Below, piece after piece: positions 54,991 to 63,789 of a stretch of 64,000 bases of DNA. Position 1 is the first letter of the stretch, and every line of letters starts with the position of its first letter. The notes under the pieces are model-generated. The model was given only the letters and a program-made list of their open reading frames with translations. It had not been told where the DNA came from and did no database searches. The translations under genes were made by a program, and so were the position numbers. Origin of the DNA: Micavibrio sp. UBA6147 (GTDB taxonomy: Bacteria > Pseudomonadota > Alphaproteobacteria > Micavibrionales > UBA1664); the NCBI GenBank assembly GCA_002423185.1, contig DIUX01000002.1, positions 815,947 through 879,946 on the forward strand, given 5' to 3'.

Positions 54991-55145
54991 GACAAACCTC
55001 GATCAATATGGCCTTAACGGCGCGGGTTACCTTTGCAGCCCGATCATACAGGCAAACCCCGCAAACACAAGCGAAATTTTGCTGCGCCGCCCCCTAGGGA
55101 TAAGACGGAACGTGGTTGATGGGGGAGGCAGGAGGACAGGCTCCG

Positions 55146-55946
55146 CTAAAGCTCCATATCGCGATGCGGGCGCATATCACCGTCTTCGCCGTCACCGTCG
55201 TTACCCGCATCCTCAGGCCGCGCATCTTTACGCGCCGTTCCTTTGAAGCCAAGGGCGCACAGATATTGCTCTGGCGATTCCTTGCGGCTGGCGGGGGGCT
55301 TGATATGTTTGACGGTTTTGAAGTTTTTCTTGAGCAAGGCCATAAGCTCGGCTTCCGCCCCGCCTTGAAACACCTTGGCAACAAAATTGCCGTGGGGCTC
55401 CAGCACATCCAGCGCAAAATCAATGGCGAGTTCCAAGAGCATCATCATTCGCAAGTGGTCGGTCTGGCGGTGGCCTGTGGTGTTGGGGGACATATCGCTC
55501 AGCACAAGGTCGGCCTTGCCGTTGCCGCCCATAACCTCTTTTAACCGTTCGGGCGCGTCATCATCGGTGAAATCCATCTGAAGGAAGTCAACATCGGGAA
55601 ACGGATCAACCGGCAATACGTCAATCGCGACAATATTTTTCATCTTTTTGTCGGATAAAACCTGACACCACCCCCCAGGGGCGGCGCCAAGGTCAACCAC
55701 CCGCAATCCGGGGCGAAGGACGTTGATTTTCTCATCAATCTGAAGCAATTTAAACGCTGCGCGCGACCGATAGCCAAGGCGTTGCGCCTCTTGTACGTAG
55801 GGGTCATTCAATTGGCGTTGCAACCACCGTGTGGAGGACGCCTTGCGTTCACGGGCTGTTTTTACGCGCACGGTCGTTTCGCGGGCGGTGCGTTTGCCAC
55901 CGCCGCTATTATCACTGCGTTTTCCCGGAATTTTCTTATCGACCAT
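55146..55946 (-). CDS. rlmE: 23S rRNA 2'-O-ribose methyltransferase RlmE (FtsJ/RrmJ)
   Basis: 266 residues. SRAAFKLLQIDEK with the catalytic Lys, VVDLGAAPGGWCQVL motif I, VLSDMSPNTTGH with the catalytic Asp, and FVAKVFQG with the second Lys. Methylates U2552 in 23S rRNA. About 35 basic N-terminal residues and a 30-residue acidic tail are extensions to the roughly 200-residue core. Confidence 0.95.
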   Translation of the reverse strand: MVDKKIPGKRSDNSGGGKRTARETTVRVKTARERKASSTRWLQRQLNDPYVQEAQRLGYRSRAAFKLLQIDEKINVLRPGLRVVDLGAAPGGWCQVLSDKKMKNIVAIDVLPVDPFPDVDFLQMDFTDDDAPERLKEVMGGNGKADLVLSDMSPNTTGHRQTDHLRMMMLLELAIDFALDVLEPHGNFVAKVFQGGAEAELMALLKKNFKTVKHIKPPASRKESPEQYLCALGFKGTARKDARPEDAGNDGDGEDGDMRPHRDMEL

Positions 55947-56026
55947 AATGCCTTACACGCTCTTCTTCGCTTTGCTCGCCCCGTTATAAAGCCAGCTCCG
56001 CCCCAAATGCAAGTAAACAAGCGGAA

Positions 56027-56389
56027 TCATAAAACCAGCGCGACGGTGGAGACGAGGACGGAGGTGAAGAAGAGGCTTATACAGGCCGCCATAAAAATCA
56101 CGCCCTTCGTTTCGGGCGACCAGATCGACAGCAACAGGAAAACGGATGTCATAAACCCGTACACCAATAATCCGCGCATGTATAAATCCATCTTGACCAA
56201 GCCGAACATCCCGTTCGGAAAGCCGAAGGCGTGCATGGTTTCGATCTGAAGCCGCAGGAACAAATAACACGCCGCGCAAAAAATCACGGCTTTTAATCGT
56301 TGCCCCTCATGCACTGTAAAAATGGCGATGGGAATCCACACCAAGTCAATATTGTCGAAAATTTCGTTACCGAGAGCGTTTAAAGACAT
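56027..56389 (-). CDS. Small multi-pass membrane protein, unrecognised
   Basis: 120 residues with three or four hydrophobic helices (around 15-25, 33-46, 70-87 and 95-118). No motif recognised. It sits 80 bases upstream of rlmE in the same direction and divergent from the M48 gene. Confidence 0.7.
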   Translation of the reverse strand: MSLNALGNEIFDNIDLVWIPIAIFTVHEGQRLKAVIFCAACYLFLRLQIETMHAFGFPNGMFGLVKMDLYMRGLLVYGFMTSVFLLLSIWSPETKGVIFMAACISLFFTSVLVSTVALVL

Positions 56390-56513
56390 CGAGCCCAGCT
56401 ACCATAAAAAATCTATCATTCAAAAACCCCGAATATTACAAACTCATAATATTCAGGCCATTTTTATGCCATGATATTGCGTTATTCCTCTATCTAGGAT
56501 ACATGTTTTGGGC

Positions 56514-57962
56514 ATGAATAACCATGCTTTTTATCATGTCTTTGAAATGATGATGACCCGACCCTTTCCTTTTTCCGTATCCTTAATGCGCCCCTTGTCG
56601 CGTCTTGTGTTCGCCGTGATGGTGATGGCGGTCGTGGCGTTTACACATGTGCCGTCCGTTTCGGCGCAATCATCAGGCATGACGATTATTCGGGACGTCG
56701 AAATCGAAACAACCCTTAAAACATGGCTCGCCCCGCTGCTCAAGGCGGCGCAGATGAAACCGGAACAAGTGAATCTGGTTTTGGTGGGGAGTGACCAGAT
56801 CAACGCCTTCGTTGCGGGCGGAAGCAATATTTTCCTTTTCACCGGATTGATATTAGAGGCCGAGAACGCCGCCGAAGTCACCGGCGTGATGGCGCATGAA
56901 CTCGGGCATATCCAAGGCGGGCATTTGGTGCGCGGACGGGCGGAGCTTGAAAAAGCCTCCTATCAATCCATTTTGGCAACGGTTTTGGGGATTGGTGTCG
57001 GCGTTGCGGGCGGCGGCGGTGAGGCCGCAACCGCCATCAGCATGGGCGGCAGCAGTGTGGCAGCGCGCAATTTCCTGAGCTTCAGCCGCACGCAAGAATC
57101 ATCGGCGGACCAAGCGGCACTGCGCTATTTCAACGCGGCGGGGTTTTCGCCGCAAGGGCTGGTGAGCTTTATGGAGAAGCTTGAGGGGCAAGAGCTTTTG
57201 CCGAGCACCAGCCAGACCGAATATATGCGGACTCACCCGATGACGCGCGAACGGGTTGCCGCGATGCGGGCGGGCTATGACCGCTCGGCCCACCAATCCG
57301 TGACGTTGCCACCGCAATGGCAAGAACAATTTGACCGGATGAAGGCTAAAATCACGGCCTTTCAAGACCCTGCCCGCGCCATCGGCGTTTACGGGGGCGA
57401 TAACTCGGTGAAGGGGCAATACGCCATGGCGGTGGCGGATTACCGCCAAGGACGCATGGACTCGGCTTTGGCGAAGATGGACAAACTCATCGCCGCCGAA
57501 CCCAACAACCCCTATTTCTATGAATTCAAGGGGCAAATCTTGCTTGAGGCGGCACGCATGGCCGAGGCCATTGTGGCCTATAGAAAAGCCTTGTCAATTT
57601 TGCCCGATGCCGGCTTGATCCGCATTGATCTTGCCCGCGCGATGGTTGAGGTTGCGGGCTATGACAACAAGGCCATGTTGAATGAAGCGCAGGCCGAATT
57701 GAAGCGCGCTCAGACAACGGAAAAAAAATCCTCCGGCGTTTATCGCCTTTTGGCAACGATTTACGGGCGTTTGGGGGATGAAGCGAAAGCTCAGATCGAG
57801 CTAGCCGAAGAATCTTCCGCCCTCGGTAATTATGACGAAGCGCGCCGTTTTGCGGCTTTGGCAAAGGCTTCGCTCGAAAAACAAGGGCGGCAAGGAACTG
57901 GGGATTGGATTCACGTCCAAGATGTACTACAATATATAGATAATAAAAAGGATACGAGATAA
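56514..57962 (+). CDS. BepA-like M48 metalloprotease with TPR domain
   Basis: About 482 residues from the ATG at 56514; a TTG two codons earlier and an ATG cluster near 56544-56550 are alternatives. A signal peptide ends in VSAQ. The M48 domain has HELGH (about residues 128-132) and the SSADQAALRYF helix with the third zinc ligand. The C-terminal half has TPR-like helices (YAMAVADYRQGR, FYEFKGQILLE). BepA in E. coli is a periplasmic protease-chaperone that aids LptD assembly. Its stop overlaps the next start by one base (TAATG), linking it to a DsbA. Confidence 0.92.
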   Translation: MNNHAFYHVFEMMMTRPFPFSVSLMRPLSRLVFAVMVMAVVAFTHVPSVSAQSSGMTIIRDVEIETTLKTWLAPLLKAAQMKPEQVNLVLVGSDQINAFVAGGSNIFLFTGLILEAENAAEVTGVMAHELGHIQGGHLVRGRAELEKASYQSILATVLGIGVGVAGGGGEAATAISMGGSSVAARNFLSFSRTQESSADQAALRYFNAAGFSPQGLVSFMEKLEGQELLPSTSQTEYMRTHPMTRERVAAMRAGYDRSAHQSVTLPPQWQEQFDRMKAKITAFQDPARAIGVYGGDNSVKGQYAMAVADYRQGRMDSALAKMDKLIAAEPNNPYFYEFKGQILLEAARMAEAIVAYRKALSILPDAGLIRIDLARAMVEVAGYDNKAMLNEAQAELKRAQTTEKKSSGVYRLLATIYGRLGDEAKAQIELAEESSALGNYDEARRFAALAKASLEKQGRQGTGDWIHVQDVLQYIDNKKDTR

Positions 57963-58813
57963 TGAACAAAATCAAATACCTCTTGCTGGCAACAGCCGTC
58001 ATCGGCGGCTTCGCGGGTGGCATGGCGGTCGCTGGTCGGACATTGGTTGCGCAGGACGCAACGCAGGACGCCCCAAAGGACGCAGTCGCCGCTGAAAACG
58101 AATTTATGCCGGCCAACCCTTCGGATACGGCGTTTCCCGCGCCGGTCGTTGAAAATAAAGAGGCCATCGAACAATTGATTCATGACTACATCATGGATAA
58201 CCCCGAAGTGATTATCCAAGCCGTTGAAAAATATGGCGAGGCACAACGCGCGGTCGAACAAGAACGCACCCAAGGCGCGGTCAAGGACAATGTGTCATGG
58301 TTGTACCAAAACAAGGCGCATCCTGAGGCCGGCAACAAAGACGGCGACATCACGATTGTCGAGTTTTTTGATTATAATTGCGGCTATTGCAAACGCGCCC
58401 TGAGCGACATCATGACGATTATGGGCGAAGACAGCAACATCCGCGTTGTGTTTGTTGAGCTGCCCATTCTCGGCCCCACCTCGACCGATGCGTCGAAATG
58501 GGCTTTGGCGGCGGCAAAGCAAGACCTCTATCTTGAATTCCACGTTGCCCTGATGGAACATCGTGGCCGGATTAATGACGAACAGCTTGCCGTTCTGGCC
58601 GAAAAAGTCGGTTTGGATGTTGAGAAGCTCAAAGCCGACAAAAATAGCGCCGAAATCGCCGCCCAGATTGATGAAAACATCGAAATGGCGCGTACACTCG
58701 GCATCACCGGTACACCGGCCTTCACCATTGGCGAAGACCTCGCCCGCGGCTATGTCGGGCTCGACGCCTTACGTGCTGGCATCAAGTCAAACCGCGATGC
58801 GGCGAAAAAATAA
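57962..58813 (+). CDS. DsbA-family thiol-disulfide oxidoreductase
   Basis: 283 residues. Signal-anchor N-terminus, a helical Ala/Glu-rich region (about 60-115), then the DsbA domain with the active site C140-G-Y-C143 in the EFFDYNCGYCKRA segment, and GITGTPAFTIG bearing the cis-Pro. Com1/27-kDa-antigen type. Coupled to a BepA-like protease, which in E. coli handles a disulfide-rearranging substrate (LptD), so a shared role in outer-membrane protein folding is a reasonable inference. Confidence 0.92.
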   Translation: MNKIKYLLLATAVIGGFAGGMAVAGRTLVAQDATQDAPKDAVAAENEFMPANPSDTAFPAPVVENKEAIEQLIHDYIMDNPEVIIQAVEKYGEAQRAVEQERTQGAVKDNVSWLYQNKAHPEAGNKDGDITIVEFFDYNCGYCKRALSDIMTIMGEDSNIRVVFVELPILGPTSTDASKWALAAAKQDLYLEFHVALMEHRGRINDEQLAVLAEKVGLDVEKLKADKNSAEIAAQIDENIEMARTLGITGTPAFTIGEDLARGYVGLDALRAGIKSNRDAAKK

Positions 58814-58822
58814 CATATAAAT

Positions 58823-58860
58823 GATACCGGCCTTCGTGATGATCAAAGGCCGGTATTATT
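58823..58860 (+). terminator. Terminator after the protease-DsbA unit
   Basis: ATACCGGCCTT/AAGGCCGGTAT perfect 11-base stem followed by TATTT. Confidence 0.7.
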
Positions 58861-58876
58861 TCCGGTATTATTAAGT

Positions 58877-58915
58877 CATATAGTTTAGTAACATATAATT
58901 TAGTAACACATAATT
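58877..58915. repeat. Short tandem repeat, 15-base unit
   Basis: CATATAGTTTAGTAA, CATATAATTTAGTAA, then a partial CACATAATT. Lies in the 215-base gap ahead of the CxxC-less DsbA gene. Confidence 0.6.
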
Positions 58916-59028
58916 GCGGGGCGTTTTGCGCGGCCTGTCCGTTTCACCACCCCCCATATCGGATTGTTCCGATCAATAATTCGGCCAATATCCGGTCAAA
59001 AATAAGATAAAACAAAGGGAATAAGCCT

Positions 59029-59631
59029 ATGCTGATGAGAGTGATTTTTGGTGCTGTTGTTGTGATTGTCGGTTTGCTGGCCTATCAGCAGTTCAGCCAC
59101 AAAGCAACGGTCGATAATCTCTATGAAACCAGCCCTGATTTCATTTTGGGTCAACAAAACGCTCAATATACCATTATCGAATTTTTTGATTATAATTCGA
59201 AATGGTCGCGCCGGTCGCACCCTGTGTTGCTTCAGATGATCTCAAGATATCCCGACACGCGCATCATTCTCAAAGAAAAGCCCGGCATCACGAGTGATTC
59301 CGAGATGATTTCGCGCATCGCGCTGGCGGCACGTACCAAAGGCCGCTATATGGAGATGCACACAGCCTTGATGAGCATGGAAGGCGAGATTGACGAAACC
59401 CGCCTGCGCAGCATTGTCGCGCAAATGGGCATGGATTTTGAGGAATTAAAGCAAATCGGCCAAGGGCCGGAAGTCAGCCGCATTCTGCAAGAAAACGAAC
59501 AAGCTGCCTTTTTCCTCGGCATTCAATCGGCACCGAGCTTTGTGGTTGAGGGCGAAGTCATGTCGGGTGGCGGTTATACCGTTGACGATTTTCGTGCGGT
59601 TATCCGCCAGATTGAGCGCGGCGTACGATAG
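59029..59631 (+). CDS. DsbA-fold protein lacking the CxxC active site
   Basis: 200 residues. One N-terminal transmembrane helix (about 3-20), then a DsbA-like domain that aligns with the preceding gene: IIEFFDYN is shared, but the four active-site positions read S57-K-W-S60 instead of Cys-x-x-Cys. No Cys occurs anywhere in the protein. The SAPSF segment keeps the cis-Pro position. It cannot do thiol chemistry; a chaperone, scaffold or substrate-binding role is possible. Probably arose by duplication of its neighbour. Confidence 0.85.
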   Translation: MLMRVIFGAVVVIVGLLAYQQFSHKATVDNLYETSPDFILGQQNAQYTIIEFFDYNSKWSRRSHPVLLQMISRYPDTRIILKEKPGITSDSEMISRIALAARTKGRYMEMHTALMSMEGEIDETRLRSIVAQMGMDFEELKQIGQGPEVSRILQENEQAAFFLGIQSAPSFVVEGEVMSGGGYTVDDFRAVIRQIERGVR

Positions 59632-59641
59632 GCGTGTGATG

Positions 59642-59674
59642 GGGGCGTGATACTTGCCCCTCTTCCTTGTTTTT
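59642..59674 (+). terminator. Weak terminator candidate
   Basis: GGGGC/GCCCC stem with a 9-base loop and a T-rich tail just after the DsbA-like gene. Confidence 0.35.
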
Positions 59675-59721
59675 CGCGTGGTTTTATTGCTGCCATAAAT
59701 TTGCCTTAAAGGGAGCAGACT

Positions 59722-59775
59722 ATGCGCCTCGTAAAATTGCAATGTCTGTACGGATGTTTCAATAAAGGGGCGTAA
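59722..59775 (+). CDS. Possible CxxxC leader peptide ORF ahead of the copper chaperone
   Basis: A 17-residue ORF, MRLVKLQCLYGCFNKGA, with GGGAG six bases before its ATG. It ends 82 bases before the PCu(A)C gene. The Cys-x3-Cys motif could bind Cu(I). Bases 59731-59738 (GTAAAATT) inside it could pair with AATTTTAC at 59810-59817, giving alternative leader folds. Copper-responsive upstream ORFs with Cys motifs are known in other proteobacteria. Too short to be sure it is translated. Confidence 0.4.
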   Translation: MRLVKLQCLYGCFNKGA

Positions 59776-59857
59776 AGTTCAACCCGTAATAAAAAGCAAT
59801 TCAACAAAGAATTTTACAAAATATATTTTCACACAAACTATTTTTAAGGAGCGTTTT

Positions 59858-60493
59858 ATGCGTTTATCTTTTCTGAAAGCTGCGGTTGCAGCCTGCGTTA
59901 TCATGACTTTTGCTGCCCCGTCTTTTGTTGCGGCTCAAGACGAAACCGTTGAAAACAACGGCGGCATGTCGATGGAAGCCGTTCCGGCTGCCGATGCTTT
60001 GATGGTTGAGCCAGAAGTCGAAGCACAAGTTGAAGTACAAGCCGAAATTCAAGCCGACCAAGAAGTTGCGCCGATTGCGGCTCAAATCTCCGTTGAGTCC
60101 GGCTTTGCTTATGAGAGCGGTTCAGCCAGCAATGGTGCGGTATACCTGTCTTTGACCAATAATGGCGGCGCTGCCGATTCTTTGGTGTCCGCTACGGCCG
60201 ATTTTGCCGGCAGTGTTGAACTCCACACCACAACCATCGAAGCCGATGTTGCCCAAATGCGCCCGATCGAGAAAATCGAAGTGCTCCCTGGCGCGACCGT
60301 GTCTTTGAACCCACAAGCCGACCACATCATGTTGATTGGCTTGACCGAGCCTTTGACAGCCGGTGACGTTAAAACAATCACCCTGAACTTCGCCAGCGGC
60401 GCAACCGCACAAGCCGAGATCACCGTGATGAGCCCGAGCGCAGCGACGGATGCCGACCATGATCATGGCGACGGCACTCACAGCCACGAATAA
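59858..60493 (+). CDS. Periplasmic copper chaperone, PCu(A)C domain
   Basis: 211 residues, AAGGAG before the ATG. Signal peptide ends in VAAQ. A Glu/Gln/Ala/Val-rich spacer (about 48-75) leads to the PCu(A)C domain with the exact copper motif: H123, M134 (10 apart), H156 (21 apart) and M158. The C-terminus ends in a His/Asp-rich tail (DHDHGDGTHSHE), an additional metal site. Such proteins deliver Cu(I) to the CuA centre of cytochrome oxidase or buffer periplasmic copper. Confidence 0.92.
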   Translation: MRLSFLKAAVAACVIMTFAAPSFVAAQDETVENNGGMSMEAVPAADALMVEPEVEAQVEVQAEIQADQEVAPIAAQISVESGFAYESGSASNGAVYLSLTNNGGAADSLVSATADFAGSVELHTTTIEADVAQMRPIEKIEVLPGATVSLNPQADHIMLIGLTEPLTAGDVKTITLNFASGATAQAEITVMSPSAATDADHDHGDGTHSHE

Positions 60494-60517
60494 AACGGCT
60501 ATTCAACGGATTTATTC

Positions 60518-61123
60518 GTGACCATAAAAAACATAGTATTTGATATCGGTGAAGTTCTGATTGATTGGAACCCCCGCTATCTGTACCGAAAAATGTTCAA
60601 GGATGAGGGGGGGATGGAAATCTTCCTCTCTTCCGTTTGTGATGCGCAGTGGAACGCGCGGCAGGACGAGGGCTACCCTTGGACGGACGCCATCGCCGAA
60701 AAAATCGCATCGCACCCTGAGTACGAGCTTTATATCCGCGCCTATTATGACCGCTGGCCGGAAATGGTGCGCGGCGGGGTGGCGGGCAGTGTCGAAATTT
60801 TGCACCGCCTGAAATCCCTCATGCCCGTGTACGCTATCACCAATTACAACGCCGAAACCTTTGCTTTGTCGCAAAAACTCTGGCCTTTTTTGACGCTGTT
60901 TGACGGCGTCATTGTGTCGGGCGCCGAAAAATTACTGAAGCCCGACCCCCGCATCTATCAATTACTGTTCACCCGCTATGGGCTTGACCCATCATCCTGC
61001 GTCTTTATTGACGACCGCATGGACAATATCGAAGGCGCGGAGCGATGCGGCATGCGCGGCATCCATTTCACCAATCCCGCCGCCTTGGAGGCCGACCTCA
61101 AAACCTTGATCGGCGATTTTTAA
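60518..61123 (+). CDS. HAD-superfamily phosphatase (YihX-like)
   Basis: 201 residues from a GTG start. IVFDIGEVLIDWNP is motif I of the subfamily in which the second Asp is replaced by Gly, as in YihX glucose-1-phosphatase. ITNYNAET is motif II, KPDPRIYQ motif III and FIDDRMDNI motif IV. Substrate probably a sugar phosphate; not certain. Confidence 0.87.
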   Translation: MTIKNIVFDIGEVLIDWNPRYLYRKMFKDEGGMEIFLSSVCDAQWNARQDEGYPWTDAIAEKIASHPEYELYIRAYYDRWPEMVRGGVAGSVEILHRLKSLMPVYAITNYNAETFALSQKLWPFLTLFDGVIVSGAEKLLKPDPRIYQLLFTRYGLDPSSCVFIDDRMDNIEGAERCGMRGIHFTNPAALEADLKTLIGDF

Positions 61124-61229
61124 GCGTTTGATTCTTTGTGTATGGCAAGCCATGGACGTTATCCGGCGGACATGCTAAAACCATCGCGATACGGCAACCC
61201 TCAAGGACTTATGCAAGGATCAGACAATC

Positions 61230-61664
61230 ATGAATATTTTGTGCCTCAACGGCCCGAATTTGAACCTGCTCGGCACCCGCGAACCACATATATACGGGTC
61301 GATGACGCTCGCCGACATCGAAAAAGAAACCCAGAAAGAGGCGCAATCGCTCGGTCACGCCGTAACATTTTTTCAATCCAACCATGAAGGCGCGATTGTT
61401 GACAAGATTCAGGCGATGAAGGCGGATGGGTTTGATGCGCTGGTCATCAATGCAGGCGCGTTTACCCATACATCCGTGGCGATTCACGATGCACTCAAAT
61501 CCTTTGACGGACGGATCATTGAACTCCACATTTCCAACCCGATGGCGCGCGAGGCTTTCCGCCACACATCCTATATCGCGCCGGTGGCAACGGCGGTTTT
61601 ATGTGGCTTTGGATGGCGCGGTTATCTTTATGCCGTGCGCGCCTTGCACGATTTGTCCTCTTGA
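61230..61664 (+). CDS. aroQ: Type II 3-dehydroquinate dehydratase
   Basis: 144 residues. LNGPNLNLLGTREPHIYG with the catalytic Tyr, FFQSNHEG, VINAGAFTHTS and the HISNPMAREAFRH stretch with the conserved His and Arg. Third step of the shikimate pathway. aroQ followed by accB-accC is a typical alphaproteobacterial order. Confidence 0.96.
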   Translation: MNILCLNGPNLNLLGTREPHIYGSMTLADIEKETQKEAQSLGHAVTFFQSNHEGAIVDKIQAMKADGFDALVINAGAFTHTSVAIHDALKSFDGRIIELHISNPMAREAFRHTSYIAPVATAVLCGFGWRGYLYAVRALHDLSS

Positions 61665-61675
61665 AACAATAGGGA

Positions 61676-61719
61676 AAAGCATTGAATGCTTTGACCTTTG
61701 TAAAAAAGTCTGCTAATTG
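61676..61719 (+). promoter_or_regulatory. Promoter and palindrome ahead of accB
   Basis: A perfect palindrome AAAGCATTgAATGCTTT (61676-61692) overlaps the start of a TTGACC -35 box (61691-61696); 17 bases later is TAATTG. This places a possible operator on the accBC promoter. Confidence 0.4.
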
Positions 61720-61758
61720 GATTTTTCCTTAAAAAAGCATAATCGGGAAGAAACAGGA

Positions 61759-62229
61759 ATGAAAATCGATAAAGATGCTATTCGTGATCTGGCGGATCTG
61801 TTGAATGAAACAGGCTTGACCGAGATAGAGGTCACCGATGCCGACAAGGTCATCCGCGTCAGCCGTAACAGCATGATCTCCGCGCACACCATGCCGTATG
61901 CGCCCGTCATGCAACCGGCGAACCAAGGCGCACCCGATCCGGCGCAGCCGGGCGTGGCGAATTTGCAACCGGCCTCTTCGATTGCCGCCAACCACCCCGG
62001 TGCCATTGTGTCGCCGATGGTCGGTACCGCCTATGCCGCCCCTGAACCCGGTGCATCCCCATTCGTCCGCAAGGGCAGCACGGTCAAGGCCGGCGACACC
62101 TTGGTGATTATCGAGGCGATGAAGGTCATGAACCCGATCAAGGCCGAAAAGAGCGGCACCGTCACCCATGTCATGATCGAAGACGGCCAACCGGTTGAAT
62201 TCGGCGATGTTTTGATGGTTATTGAATAA
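61759..62229 (+). CDS. accB: Biotin carboxyl carrier protein of acetyl-CoA carboxylase
   Basis: 156 residues from the ATG at 61759 (GGAAG upstream). N-terminal helical region, a Pro/Ala linker (about 47-80), and the biotinyl domain with K122 in EAMKVMN. Carries the carboxybiotin for fatty acid synthesis. Followed by accC after 65 bases. Confidence 0.95.
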   Translation: MKIDKDAIRDLADLLNETGLTEIEVTDADKVIRVSRNSMISAHTMPYAPVMQPANQGAPDPAQPGVANLQPASSIAANHPGAIVSPMVGTAYAAPEPGASPFVRKGSTVKAGDTLVIIEAMKVMNPIKAEKSGTVTHVMIEDGQPVEFGDVLMVIE

Positions 62230-62294
62230 CCGGCCACCAGACAAAAAACCGATCATTCATAACGTAACGCATATCAGTATTCAGGCTTGATCCC

Positions 62295-63659
62295 ATGCCC
62301 ATGTTCAAAAAAGTCTTGATTGCCAATCGCGGCGAAATTGCCCTGCGGATTCACCGCGCCTGTAAGGAAATGGGCATTAAAACCGTGGCGGTGCATTCCA
62401 CGGCGGATGCCAACGCCATGGCGGTACGCCTCGCGGATGAGAGTGTGTGCATCGGCCCCGCTTCGTCCAAAGAAAGCTATCTGAACATTCAATCCATCCT
62501 CAGCGCCGCAACGGTTACGGGCGCCGATGCCATTCACCCCGGCTATGGATTTTTGTCCGAGAACGCCCAATTCGCCCGCATGGTCGAAGAACACGGCTTT
62601 GCCTTTATCGGCCCGAAACCTGAACATATCGACATGATGGGCGACAAGGCGGTCGCGAAAATGACGGTGAAGGCACTCGGTCTTCCGGTTGTTCCGGGCT
62701 CTGACGGCATGATCGCGAATATTGAAGAAGCCCGCGCGGCGGCCAGTGCTACCGGCTATCCCGTCTTGGTTAAGGCGGTGTCCGGAGGCGGCGGCAAGGG
62801 GATGAAAGTCATCCACAGTGAATCCGAACTCGCCGAAGGAATCTCAACTGCCAAACGCGAGGCCATGGCCAATTTCGGCGATGACCGCGTCTACATGGAA
62901 AAATATCTCGACCGTCCCCGCCACATTGAAATCCAAGTCTTTGGCGACGGCGAAGGCGAGGGGATTCACCTTGGTGAGCGTGATTGCTCTATTCAGCGCC
63001 GCCATCAAAAAGTTGTCGAAGAAGGCCCCAGCCCCGCCCTCACCGATGCCCAGCGCAAGGAAATTGGCCAACGAGCCGCCGACACAGTCCGCAAAATGGG
63101 CTATCGCGGAGCAGGAACCTTTGAATTCCTGTTCGAAAACGGCGAGTTTTACTTCATGGAAATGAACACGCGGATTCAGGTCGAACACCCCGTCACCGAA
63201 ATGATTACCGGTATTGACCTTGTCGCCGAACAAATCCGCGTTGCGGCGGGCGAAGGCCTGTCGGTGAACAAGGATAATATCCGTCTGCGCGGTCACGCGA
63301 TTGAAATCCGCATCAACGCCGAAAACCCCAAAACCTTCATGCCGTCCCCCGGTACGATCACGCAATACCACGCCCCCGGCGGTCTTGGCGTGCGGATGGA
63401 CAGCGCGATTTACACCGGCTATAAAATTCCGCCCTATTATGACTCGATGGTGGGCAAGCTCATTGTGCACGGCCGCACGCGCGAAGAATGCATCAAACGC
63501 CTGCGCCGCGCGATTTACGAAACGGTGATTGAAGGCATCGAAACGACCTTGCCGCTTCATGCATGGATCATGGATCATCCGGATTTTATATCGGGTGACT
63601 ACAATATCCATTGGCTGGAAAAACAGCTTGAGGCTCAAAAAAACGCAGCGGCGGAATAA
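62295..63659 (+). CDS. accC: Biotin carboxylase of acetyl-CoA carboxylase
   Basis: 454 residues. KVLIANRGEIALR start, the ATP-grasp Gly-rich loop VSGGGGKGMKV, the EMNTRIQVEHPVTE catalytic block, and the C-terminal EIRINAENP. Complete. Carboxylates the biotin on AccB. Confidence 0.97.
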   Translation: MPMFKKVLIANRGEIALRIHRACKEMGIKTVAVHSTADANAMAVRLADESVCIGPASSKESYLNIQSILSAATVTGADAIHPGYGFLSENAQFARMVEEHGFAFIGPKPEHIDMMGDKAVAKMTVKALGLPVVPGSDGMIANIEEARAAASATGYPVLVKAVSGGGGKGMKVIHSESELAEGISTAKREAMANFGDDRVYMEKYLDRPRHIEIQVFGDGEGEGIHLGERDCSIQRRHQKVVEEGPSPALTDAQRKEIGQRAADTVRKMGYRGAGTFEFLFENGEFYFMEMNTRIQVEHPVTEMITGIDLVAEQIRVAAGEGLSVNKDNIRLRGHAIEIRINAENPKTFMPSPGTITQYHAPGGLGVRMDSAIYTGYKIPPYYDSMVGKLIVHGRTREECIKRLRRAIYETVIEGIETTLPLHAWIMDHPDFISGDYNIHWLEKQLEAQKNAAAE

Positions 63660-63698
63660 GTTCCGTACCTGCCACAAAGGTAAAAAACAAAGAATTCA

Positions 63699-63732
63699 AA
63701 AGACCGCGCGCAATACTTGCAACGCGGTCTTT
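63699..63732 (+). terminator. Hairpin terminator after accC
   Basis: AAAGACCGCG/CGCGGTCTTT perfect 10-base stem; the T tract is short, so termination may be weak. Confidence 0.55.
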
Positions 63733-63789
63733 GTCTGTGCTAATCAATGCTATTCAAAATGATATAGTATAACAGGGAAACCAAGCTCA

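Noticed and set aside
62844..63677. Minus-strand frame opposite accC
   Set aside because: Antisense shadow of a complete biotin carboxylase.
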